Notes under the pieces: model-generated
Database searches by the model: none
Told to the model about the DNA's origin: nothing
The model's input: only the letters and a program-made list of their open reading frames with translations
Position numbers and translations under genes: made by a program
Assembly (NCBI GenBank): GCA_002344525.1
Contig: DDTJ01000088.1
Span: forward strand, 11,086 to 29,060
Origin: Akkermansiaceae bacterium UBA2367
GTDB lineage: Bacteria > Verrucomicrobiota > Verrucomicrobiia > Verrucomicrobiales > DEV007
Direction: 5' to 3'
Length of the DNA stretch: 17,975 bases
Shown here: positions 7,384 through 14,370 of the stretch, in pieces
How the letters are laid out: each line of letters starts with the position of its first letter
How positions within the stretch are numbered: position 1 is the stretch's first letter

Positions 7384-8673
7384 TCAATCGGCGAGGGAGA
7401 ACCGGGATTCGGCGATGGGGTAAACAGCCTTGCTGCCGTCCAGCTTCAGCGCCCAGATCATGTTGCGCAGGGGAAAACGGTTGTAGGCGGCGTTGTTCGT
7501 CGGGGTGGGGTAGTCGCTGACGACCACCCAGCCTCCGGGAGCGAAATTCGCCGGTGTCAGGTATTCGAAACAGCAGAACAGGCCGGGTTCGCATTCATCG
7601 CGACCGGGAAAGGGTTCCGTGCCGTCCAGCCGGATGGATTTGATCCAGCGGCGGGCGAGCATGGGTTCGTCCTGATAGACATAGATCCAGCGGTCCTCGT
7701 CATCGCTGCCCTTGGCGACATGATAGTGCCCCAGGATGTTCACCCCGCCGCTCCGGTAGTTGAAAGTGCGCTCCCACTTTCCGTCGCGGGTGTAGACGGA
7801 CAGGCCCGGCTCACGCTCGATGCCGCCTTCGCGCCACGGCTGGCTGTTGGCTCCGATCACCAGCCATTTTCCCGAATAGCTCATCGAGACATAGCCGATC
7901 TCTCCGGTGCCGGGCTGCATGGGCACGGGGATTTCGCAGAGAATGGCATCCGACTGCCGGTCCCAGCAGCACACATACCATTGCCCGCCGGGTTTTCTCA
8001 GGAAAAGCGCGAAATAGCGACCGTCGGCGCTGGCATCGCCTACGCCTCCGCTCCAATCGTGGCTGATCCGGTCGTAGGCCGGAGCAAAGTCCTTCACCAC
8101 GGAGAAGGTTTTCGTGGAGGGCTGCCATTTGGAAATCGCGACAGTATCCTGATCGATGAAGAGCAACTCGTCCGGGTCGCTGTTGGACCAGCGGAAATGC
8201 GAGGGCACTCCTCTGCCCCCACCCAGGCATGGTCCGAGGTAGGCATGAGTCCGTCCGTCGAGCAGATGCAGCGTGGTGCGCATCCAAGTGGGCTGGTGCT
8301 TCCCGGCTTGGTCGATGGGCTCGGTGCGGAGGATCATCAGGGAATCGTCGCAATTCCAATGTTGCACGGTCGCGTAGAGAGGGCCGTGGTTGCTCCAGCG
8401 CGGAGCCATGTTCGGTGTCCCGCCATCGTCGGGTTGTTCAAAAGCCGCCTGATCGCTGATGCGTCGCAATTCGGTGCCCGGCCAGCGGGCGTCGTCGGTC
8501 CATTCCAGATATCCCGGTTCAGGCATGGGCACGGAATGGATCGGCGCGTTCGGTGCGACAGATTGCGCCCGCCACAGGACAGGGGCCAGTTCAGCGCGGA
8601 CTGTGATCGGAAGAGCCAGCAGCCCCGGCGCGGCCATCCATGGCATGAGCCGCGTCATGATGGTATTTGTCAT
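7384..8673 (-). CDS. Secreted TolB/WD40-like beta-propeller protein, probably truncated by an in-frame TGA
   Basis: The 429-residue product has a predicted signal peptide (hydrophobic MPWMAAPGLLALPITVRA near residues 10-27) and repeated blade-like segments: SNHGPLYATVQHWNCDDSLMIL, ASADGRYFALFLRK and MSYSGKWLVIGANSQ. This resembles the TolB-like or oligogalacturonate-lyase-like propellers of secreted proteins in this group. No catalytic residues can be assigned. The stop at 7384-7386 interrupts a frame that otherwise continues for 58 coding-like codons. One base change (TGG or CGA to TGA) would explain it, so the protein may be a recent pseudogene, a sequencing error or a readthrough product. 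The start at 8673 is uncertain; an ATG at 8658 also gives a signal peptide. It lies 156 bases downstream of the dioxygenase gene. Confidence 0.7.
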   Translation of the reverse strand: MTNTIMTRLMPWMAAPGLLALPITVRAELAPVLWRAQSVAPNAPIHSVPMPEPGYLEWTDDARWPGTELRRISDQAAFEQPDDGGTPNMAPRWSNHGPLYATVQHWNCDDSLMILRTEPIDQAGKHQPTWMRTTLHLLDGRTHAYLGPCLGGGRGVPSHFRWSNSDPDELLFIDQDTVAISKWQPSTKTFSVVKDFAPAYDRISHDWSGGVGDASADGRYFALFLRKPGGQWYVCCWDRQSDAILCEIPVPMQPGTGEIGYVSMSYSGKWLVIGANSQPWREGGIEREPGLSVYTRDGKWERTFNYRSGGVNILGHYHVAKGSDDEDRWIYVYQDEPMLARRWIKSIRLDGTEPFPGRDECEPGLFCCFEYLTPANFAPGGWVVVSDYPTPTNNAAYNRFPLRNMIWALKLDGSKAVYPIAESRFSLAD

Positions 8674-8717
8674 CGGTGAACCACTTCGCTTTTCCGTCCC
8701 ATTGTCAACGTCCCGGT

Positions 8718-8741
8718 GGGAGGGTCAGCCGGGAGGGTCAG
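8718..8741. repeat. Short direct repeat, two 11-base copies
   Basis: GGGAGGGTCAG occurs at 8718-8728 and again at 8731-8741, offset by 13 bases, in the 156-base spacer between the dioxygenase and propeller genes. The meaning is unknown, and it could be chance slippage. Confidence 0.6.
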
Positions 8742-8829
8742 GGAAGGCAACCCATTTCAAAATTCACCCCTCCAAATTCGGCCCGAGGTTTCGGGTGAGA
8801 AAAAGCGACAGGCGCACGGCTCAGGAATC

Positions 8830-9654
8830 TCAAGCCTCGTACAAGACCGGATTGAGCGGGGAGTCGATGACCTCTCCGGCCTTCGCGCCCGGACACCAGC
8901 GGTCCCGGTCATTGCGATGCGCCTGGGTGCGGGGTTCGATCAGGCGCATCTCCGAGTCCATGTAGATGACGGTCATGACCTCGCGCGGATACGACAGCTT
9001 GTTGGGGCCGGCACGGTGGAAGGTGAAGCCGTAGTGGAAGCTGACCTCGCCGAGGTCAAAGGGCGATTCGTCGATCGGGAAGTCGGAGAGCTTGAGGCGC
9101 TCGTCCATCCTCCTCTCGCTCTCGTCGCTGATCTCCATGTCGCGCCCGAACTTCAAGGACTGGCTGCCCACCGCGAAGGACAAGGGGCCGTTTTTCAGCG
9201 GCACCGCGTGCAGCGGCACCCAGGCGGTCACGGTGCTCTCGTTGGAAAGCGGCCAGTAGACCTGGTCCACGTGCCAAGGAGTGTAGCCGCCGCCCGCTTC
9301 CTTGTAGAGGGCTTGGTCGTGGTAGAGGCGGACTCCCCTGGTGCCGAGCAACTGCGTGGCGATCTGGGCCAGGCGTTTCCCGGAAACGAATTCCTTCGGC
9401 AGTCCTCCATGTTCCCACAGGTTCATGATCTGGAGGAAGGCCTTGCCGTAGGTGCTCCGCTGTTCGAGAGGGAGGCTGTCCTGGTTCAACTCCTTGACCT
9501 TGCGGGTGATTTCATGCCGATAGCGCTCCAGCTCGTCCCGGTTGAAGACATCCTTCAACTTGATGTATCCGTCCCGCCGGAATTGCTGGATCTGCTCTTC
9601 ATTCAAAGAGTAGGGGGTATCGATATCAACGACAGAGGGTTCGCTTGTGTCCAT
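8830..9654 (-). CDS. Phytanoyl-CoA dioxygenase (PhyH) family Fe(II)/2-oxoglutarate oxygenase
   Basis: Predicted cytoplasmic 274-residue oxygenase. The iron-binding facial triad is visible as WHVDQVYWP (His128, Asp130) and FTFHRAGPN (His213); Arg224 in PREVMTVIYMD is a suitable 2-oxoglutarate ligand. The N-terminal segment (LNEEQIQQFRRDGYIKLKDVF, about 17-37) is the usual PhyH opening. These enzymes hydroxylate diverse small molecules, and bacterial members rarely act on phytanoyl-CoA, so the substrate is unknown. It is divergent from the AraC-family gene, with 112 bases between the start codons, and begins a minus-strand run with the propeller, heme/FG-GAP and MFS genes. This context suggests AraC-controlled catabolism. 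Confidence 0.9.
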   Translation of the reverse strand: MDTSEPSVVDIDTPYSLNEEQIQQFRRDGYIKLKDVFNRDELERYRHEITRKVKELNQDSLPLEQRSTYGKAFLQIMNLWEHGGLPKEFVSGKRLAQIATQLLGTRGVRLYHDQALYKEAGGGYTPWHVDQVYWPLSNESTVTAWVPLHAVPLKNGPLSFAVGSQSLKFGRDMEISDESERRMDERLKLSDFPIDESPFDLGEVSFHYGFTFHRAGPNKLSYPREVMTVIYMDSEMRLIEPRTQAHRNDRDRWCPGAKAGEVIDSPLNPVLYEA

Positions 9655-9696
9655 GGGGCAGATTATGGCACCGACGCCGTTTCCTCTACCTGCCGC

Positions 9697-9733
9697 TTGA
9701 CCTATATTGATACTTTTTTGACCATATGAATTA
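9697..9733. promoter_or_regulatory. Candidate AraC-type operator: TTGACC direct repeat with 21-bp spacing
   Basis: The divergent spacer holds TTGACCTATATTGATA (from 9697) and TTGACCATATGAATTA (from 9718). The TTGACC cores are exactly 21 bases apart, two helical turns, which is the common spacing of half-sites for AraC-family regulators. The surroundings are AT-rich, unlike the flanking genes. The site lies between the AraC and dioxygenase starts and could also overlap a -35 element, but I could not define a convincing -10 box on either strand. Confidence 0.45.
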
Positions 9734-9766
9734 GATTTCCCCTGAATCTACGTCATATTCGAGCCA

Positions 9767-10657
9767 ATGAAGGCCATTCTGGAACAAATCGTCTCTCCCG
9801 ACAACGCCTCCTTCGTCTTCTTCGACTCCTCCTCCCCCCGCTTCCGATGCCCCTACCACTACCATCCAGAGCTGGAGCTCACGCTGATCCGCTCCGGTCG
9901 CGGTCATCGGCTGGTGGGCGACCATCTCGCGGCGTTCGAGCCGGGAGACCTCGTCCTGCTGGGAGCCAGCCTGCCCCACACCTACTTCCACTCCCCGGAT
10001 TTCGACGAAGGTCCAGAGGGCGCCCGTTCGCTGGTGCTCCAATTCCTTCCCGATCTGGGCGGAGGCTTGTTTTCCAGCGCCCCCGAATGCGCGGGCATCC
10101 TGCGCCTCCTCCAACGCTGCGCGCGCGGACTGGTCCCCGGCAAAACCGCCAAAGCCAAGGTCCTCCCCCGTCTTCTGGAACTCGAGGAAGCCTCTCCGCT
10201 CCGGCGCATGACCCTGCTGCTGGAAGTTCTGGACCTGCTCGCCCGCGACCGCCAAGCCAAGCGGCTGGCCAGCGCGGGATTCCGCCCCGAGTTCAACCGC
10301 CACCAAGCCAGACGGCTGGAACGCGTCTGCGAATGGATCACCTGCCATTTCCGCGAGCCGGTCACGCTCGCGCAGGCGGCTCGCCAAGCCCACCTGACGC
10401 CCAGCGCCTTCAGCCGTTTTTTCCGCCGCGCGACCAACCGCACCTTTGTCCACTTCCTCAACGAACTCCGCGTGGGCCACGCCTGCCGCCTTCTCCTGGA
10501 CACGGACCAGACCATCGCCACCATCGCCTACGAATCCGGCTTTGAAAACCTCTCGAACTTCAACCGCCGCTTCCGCGAACTGAAGCATCTGACGCCCCGC
10601 GAGTTCCGCGCCCAAGCCCGCAAGGAAGGCGGAAGCGAACACTCCGGGGGCAGGTGA
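9767..10657 (+). CDS. AraC-family transcriptional regulator with N-terminal cupin-like domain
   Basis: DNA-binding regulator of 296 residues. The N-terminal half looks like a cupin sensor (YHYHPELELTLIRSGRGH, about 30-47, then EPGDLVLLGASLPH, about 58-71), which probably binds a small ligand. The C-terminal half has the two AraC helix-turn-helix motifs: TLAQAARQAHLTPSAFSRFF (200-219) and TIATIAYESGFENLSNFNRRF (249-269), ending with the family signature TPREFR. It is divergent from the PhyH-type dioxygenase, and a 21-bp direct repeat lies between them, so it likely controls that gene and possibly its own expression. Whether it activates or represses, and its ligand, are unknown. No Shine-Dalgarno sequence precedes the ATG. 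Confidence 0.93.
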   Translation: MKAILEQIVSPDNASFVFFDSSSPRFRCPYHYHPELELTLIRSGRGHRLVGDHLAAFEPGDLVLLGASLPHTYFHSPDFDEGPEGARSLVLQFLPDLGGGLFSSAPECAGILRLLQRCARGLVPGKTAKAKVLPRLLELEEASPLRRMTLLLEVLDLLARDRQAKRLASAGFRPEFNRHQARRLERVCEWITCHFREPVTLAQAARQAHLTPSAFSRFFRRATNRTFVHFLNELRVGHACRLLLDTDQTIATIAYESGFENLSNFNRRFRELKHLTPREFRAQARKEGGSEHSGGR

Positions 10658-11008
10658 CCGTTCTCGAGAGGAGAGGGGAGAGATACTTCTCTGCGTCTGA
10701 TTTCGGAATTTGGGGGAGTCTCATCCTCTGCGAGTATTTGCGGCCATCTGCGTCAAAAGAAACGGAGAACGCAGATTTCCACGGATGAAACGCGGATGTT
10801 CGCAGATGGAGGAATATTCGCGGAGCCCTTCACCATGCCTGCCGCGAGATCTCTGAGGAATCCGCTTGATCGAGTGCCATTCCTCCTGATGCCCCAAACC
10901 CCCGCGCCGGACGCCTTGGCCGAATCGCCACAAAGATTGGCGCAAGTTCTCAAGGCGGAATCCGGACCGGGCGCGATCTTTCGCCACGCTTGGAACATCT
11001 CCCGTTTC
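10658..11008. other. 351-base gene-free spacer upstream of the ThuA-fusion gene
   Basis: No convincing gene on either strand; open frames here have no family features and conflict with one another. The first half contains the TCTGCG/CGCAGA repeat cluster. The second half contains a perfect 7-base inverted repeat (GAGGAAT 10855-10861 / ATTCCTC 10879-10885) and a small hairpin (CGCCA 10926-10930 / TGGCG 10938-10942). It should contain the promoter and leader of the downstream gene, but I could not identify -35/-10 boxes. Confidence 0.6.
10688..10807. repeat. Degenerate TCTGCG / CGCAGA-type repeat cluster with inverted halves
   Basis: The first half carries TCTGCG-type words (CTCTGCGTC near 10690, CTCTGCGAG near 10737, ATCTGCGTC near 10747). 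The second half carries their reverse complements (ACGCAGAT 10769-10776, ACGCGGAT 10790-10797, CGCAGAT 10801-10807). The pair 10746-10753 / 10769-10776 is a perfect 8-base inverted repeat with a 15-base loop. It lies in the spacer between the AraC gene and the ThuA-fusion gene, and could form RNA structure. No protein is encoded convincingly. Confidence 0.5.
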
Positions 11009-14000
11009 ATGAAGAATTTCCTCCTCACGCTCGCCATCGTCTCCGCTTTCGCGGGCCTTTCGTCCGCCGCCGACCGCGTTGGCCCCATCCGCGTCTTGTT
11101 CCTCGGGCACGAATCGGAACACCATCCTTCCGGCCTCTACGCGCCCATGCTGATGCAGGCGCTGGGGCGCGAGACGATCTGGTTCGACTACGTCACCACC
11201 CCCGAGGCCGCCTTCGCCGACGCGGAATATCTGGACCGCTTCGACGCGGTGCTGCTCTACGCGAACCACGAGAAGATCGCCCCGGCGCACTGGGCGAACC
11301 TGAAAGCCTTCATCGAGGGTGGACGCGGCTTCGTGCCGGTGCATTGCGCGAGCTGGTGCTTCCAGAACATCCCCGAGTTCGACCAAGTCGTGGGCGGGCG
11401 CTTCGCGCATCATAAGACCGCCATCTTCCGTCCGAAGACGATCACGCCCGATCACGAGGCGGTCCGCGACCTGCCGGGTTTCGAGGCTTGGGACGAGACT
11501 TACGTCCACAAAAACCACAATCCGCAGGACCGCACCGTCCTCCAAGTCCGCGAGGTCGCGCCCGACGACAACATCTCCGAGCCGGAGCCTTGGACTTGGG
11601 TGAGGACGCAGGGGAAAGGCCGCGTCTTCTACACCGCTTCGGGCCACGACGAGCGCGTCTGGAGCCTGCCCGAGTTCCACGAACTGCTGAAACGCGGCAT
11701 CCTCTGGAGCGTCGGCGAGGAGCGACGGGCGGGCTACGAGTCCTTCCTGACCCGACGGGAAAAAGAGGAACGCGTGAAGGACGGCAACGTCGCCAACTAC
11801 GAGAAACGGCCCGAACCCCTCACCTTCCAGAAGCCCTTTTCGGTGAAAGGTTCGCTGGAGCGCACCCAAGTACCCGCCGACCTGCGGCTCGAAGTGTTCG
11901 CGAGCGATCCCGACATCGGCAAACCCATCGCGATGGCCTGGGACGAGCGGGGGCGCTGCTGGCTTGCCGAGACCTCCGACTACCCGCACGAGGTCGCGCC
12001 CGACGGCTTCGGCGGCGACCGCATCCGCATCCTCGAAGACACGGACGGCGATGGCAAGGCGGACAAATTCACCGTCTTCGCCGAGGGGCTGAACATCCCC
12101 ACCGGGCTCGTCTTCGCCAACGGGGGCCTCATCGTCTCGCAGCCGCCGCGCTTTCTTTTCCTCAAGGACACCGACGGCGACGATGTCGCGGACCTGCGCG
12201 AGGAGATCCTGACCGGCTGGGGCATCGGCGACACCCACGCGCAGGCGAACAACCTCCACTACAGCTACGACAACTGGATCCACGGCGCGGTCGGCTACTC
12301 CGGTTTCGCGGGCGAGGTCGGCGGGCGGCGGCACGAGTTCCGCATGGGCACCTACCGTTTCCGGCCCGACGGCTCGGTGATCGAGTTCCTCCACCAGTTC
12401 ACCAACAACACCTGGGCGCATAGCCAAAACGCGGCGGGGGACGACTTCGGCGGCACCGCGAACGGCGCGCCCCTGTTCTTCGGCGGCATCCCGCAGACCA
12501 TCGTGCCCGAGGGCCTGCGCGTGCAGACGGCGAAGAAGATCAACCTCGTCGATGCGGCCCATCCCATCACCCCGAAGGTGCGTCAGGTCGATGTCATCGG
12601 CGGCTACACCGCGGCGGCGGGTTCGGCTTTCATCGACTCCGACAAGCTGCCCGAGCGCCTCCAGGGCATGGCCATGGTCTGCGAACCGACGATGAAGCTC
12701 GTCGCCCTGATGGACGTTCGGCCCGAAGGCGCGGGCTACGTCGCGCACGACGCGATGAACTTGCTCGCCAGCACCGACGAATGGGTCTCGCCCGTCTATG
12801 CCGAGGTGGGTCCTGATGGCGCGATCTGGATCGCGGACTGGCAGAATTTCATCATCCAGCACAATCCCGCGCCCACCCTCGAACGCGGCGGCTACGACGC
12901 GAAGACCGGCGTCGGCGGTGCCCACGAGAATCCCTTGCGCGACCACCACCGCGGTCGCATCTACCGACTCGTTTGGGACAAGGCGGTTGGGCCGGGACCG
13001 AAGTCCCTCGCCGGGGCCGACACCGCCGAGTTGGTGGCTGCACTGGGGGCTGGCACGCAGCATTGGCGGCTCACCGCGCAACGGCTCCTCGTCGAGGGCG
13101 GGAAAACCGACACCGTCCCCGCCTTGGTCGAACTCATCGCCGCGAACGACGGCAAGATCGCCGCGATCCACGCCTTTTGGACTTTGCACGGCCTCGGGCG
13201 GCTCGACCCCGCGACCCACCAAGCCGCCCTGCTTGCGAAGGACGCGCGGCTGCGGCGCAACGCGATCCGTGCCCTCGGCTCGGATGAAGCCGCCGCAACG
13301 CTGTTCTTCAGCTCGGGCGTCGTCACCGACCCGGACCTGAACACCCGCCTCGCCGCCTTCGTGAAGCTGGCGGAGTTTTCCACCACCCCGGAGATCCAGA
13401 CCCTCGTGAAACGCCTCGCCCTCGATCCCGCCACGCAGGAGGACGAATGGCTCGCCGAAGCGGTCAAGGTGCTGTCGAAGGTGCATGACGCCGCGCTCTA
13501 CACCGAGGGGCCGAATCTGCTCCCGAATCCCGGCATGGAGGAGATCGGTCCCGACGGGCTTCCCATCGGATGGAAGCGTCGCGACTACGGCGGCGAAGCG
13601 AAGAAGCCGGGCAACGAAGGTGCCGAGTGGTCCATCGTCAGCGGCCAGGGCCAAACGAGGAGCGGGAAGAACGCCCTCCGTTGCATCACCCGTGCTCCCG
13701 CCGACACGAGCTTTTATGCCGATGTTCCGCTGAAGCCGGATACGAACTACAAACTGGGCGGCTGGGTGAAAGCCCACGCCTTCAAGCATCCCAGCAAGGT
13801 CAGCCTGAACGACCACATCGGCCGCGCCGAGACGGAGAAAGTGACGCGCAACTCCGATTGGGTGAAGGTGGAGACGGTCTTCAACAGCAAGGACCGCCCC
13901 GTGGCCAGCATCAACCTGCTCCACGTCGCGTGGGGCGACTCCACCTTCGACGATGTCAGCCTTTGCGAATTGATCCCGGTCGAGGAAGGCGGGGCGCTCC

Positions 14001-14287
14001 TCACCGGCGACCCGAAGCGCGGCGAGGAGATTTTCTGGAAGCATCCCGTGGCCGGATGCGCGAACTGCCACCTGCTCGGCGGCAAAGGCAGCCCCGTCGG
14101 CCCCGCCCTCGACGGCATCGCCGGACGGAAGGACGCGGCCTACCTCGAACAGAGCCTCCTCGAACCGAACGCGGTGCTGGCGGAGGGCTACACGGCGACC
14201 CCGGTTTCGCCGATGCCGCCGATGGGCCTGATCCTGAAGCCGCAGGAGATCGAGGACATCAAGGCATTTTTGGGAACGTTGAAGTGA
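11009..14287 (+). CDS. Secreted ThuA / PVC-type dehydrogenase-domain / CBM-like / cytochrome c fusion protein
   Basis: Large predicted periplasmic protein of 1092 residues. In order: signal peptide (about 1-20); ThuA-like domain (about 25-240; VLFLGHESEHHPSG, GGRGFVPVHCASW, SGHDERVW); a soluble beta-propeller 'membrane-bound dehydrogenase' domain found in Planctomycetes and Verrucomicrobia (about 290-660), with Asp-rich loops DTDGDGKADKF (from 344) and DTDGDDVADL (from 387); a helical HEAT-like region (about 665-830); a CBM-like jelly-roll region (about 836-990; LLPNPGMEEIGPDGLPIGW); and a C-terminal cytochrome c domain with GCANCH (Cys1017, Cys1020, His1021). ThuA proteins are linked to keto-disaccharide metabolism, so a sugar or polyol oxidation role is inferred. 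The start was chosen at the ATG opening the signal peptide; the frame is open 71 codons further upstream without meaning. Confidence 0.88.
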   Translation: MKNFLLTLAIVSAFAGLSSAADRVGPIRVLFLGHESEHHPSGLYAPMLMQALGRETIWFDYVTTPEAAFADAEYLDRFDAVLLYANHEKIAPAHWANLKAFIEGGRGFVPVHCASWCFQNIPEFDQVVGGRFAHHKTAIFRPKTITPDHEAVRDLPGFEAWDETYVHKNHNPQDRTVLQVREVAPDDNISEPEPWTWVRTQGKGRVFYTASGHDERVWSLPEFHELLKRGILWSVGEERRAGYESFLTRREKEERVKDGNVANYEKRPEPLTFQKPFSVKGSLERTQVPADLRLEVFASDPDIGKPIAMAWDERGRCWLAETSDYPHEVAPDGFGGDRIRILEDTDGDGKADKFTVFAEGLNIPTGLVFANGGLIVSQPPRFLFLKDTDGDDVADLREEILTGWGIGDTHAQANNLHYSYDNWIHGAVGYSGFAGEVGGRRHEFRMGTYRFRPDGSVIEFLHQFTNNTWAHSQNAAGDDFGGTANGAPLFFGGIPQTIVPEGLRVQTAKKINLVDAAHPITPKVRQVDVIGGYTAAAGSAFIDSDKLPERLQGMAMVCEPTMKLVALMDVRPEGAGYVAHDAMNLLASTDEWVSPVYAEVGPDGAIWIADWQNFIIQHNPAPTLERGGYDAKTGVGGAHENPLRDHHRGRIYRLVWDKAVGPGPKSLAGADTAELVAALGAGTQHWRLTAQRLLVEGGKTDTVPALVELIAANDGKIAAIHAFWTLHGLGRLDPATHQAALLAKDARLRRNAIRALGSDEAAATLFFSSGVVTDPDLNTRLAAFVKLAEFSTTPEIQTLVKRLALDPATQEDEWLAEAVKVLSKVHDAALYTEGPNLLPNPGMEEIGPDGLPIGWKRRDYGGEAKKPGNEGAEWSIVSGQGQTRSGKNALRCITRAPADTSFYADVPLKPDTNYKLGGWVKAHAFKHPSKVSLNDHIGRAETEKVTRNSDWVKVETVFNSKDRPVASINLLHVAWGDSTFDDVSLCELIPVEEGGALLTGDPKRGEEIFWKHPVAGCANCHLLGGKGSPVGPALDGIAGRKDAAYLEQSLLEPNAVLAEGYTATPVSPMPPMGLILKPQEIEDIKAFLGTLK

Positions 14288-14370
14288 GGGGCGATAAGCG
14301 CCGACGCCTTCGGAAACCCCAAGGGAGGGCCGAAGCCAGGAATCGCGCCTCCAGCCCCTGCCGCACAAGC

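Noticed and set aside
7384..7386. Selenocysteine reading of the in-frame TGA
   Set aside because: No redox motif around the codon, no obvious downstream hairpin tested, and the propeller family is not known to use selenocysteine. A point mutation is simpler.
14308..14335. CTTCGG / CCGAAG hairpin between the convergent ThuA-fusion and SGNH genes as a terminator
   Set aside because: Only six base pairs, a 16-base loop and no T run in either direction.
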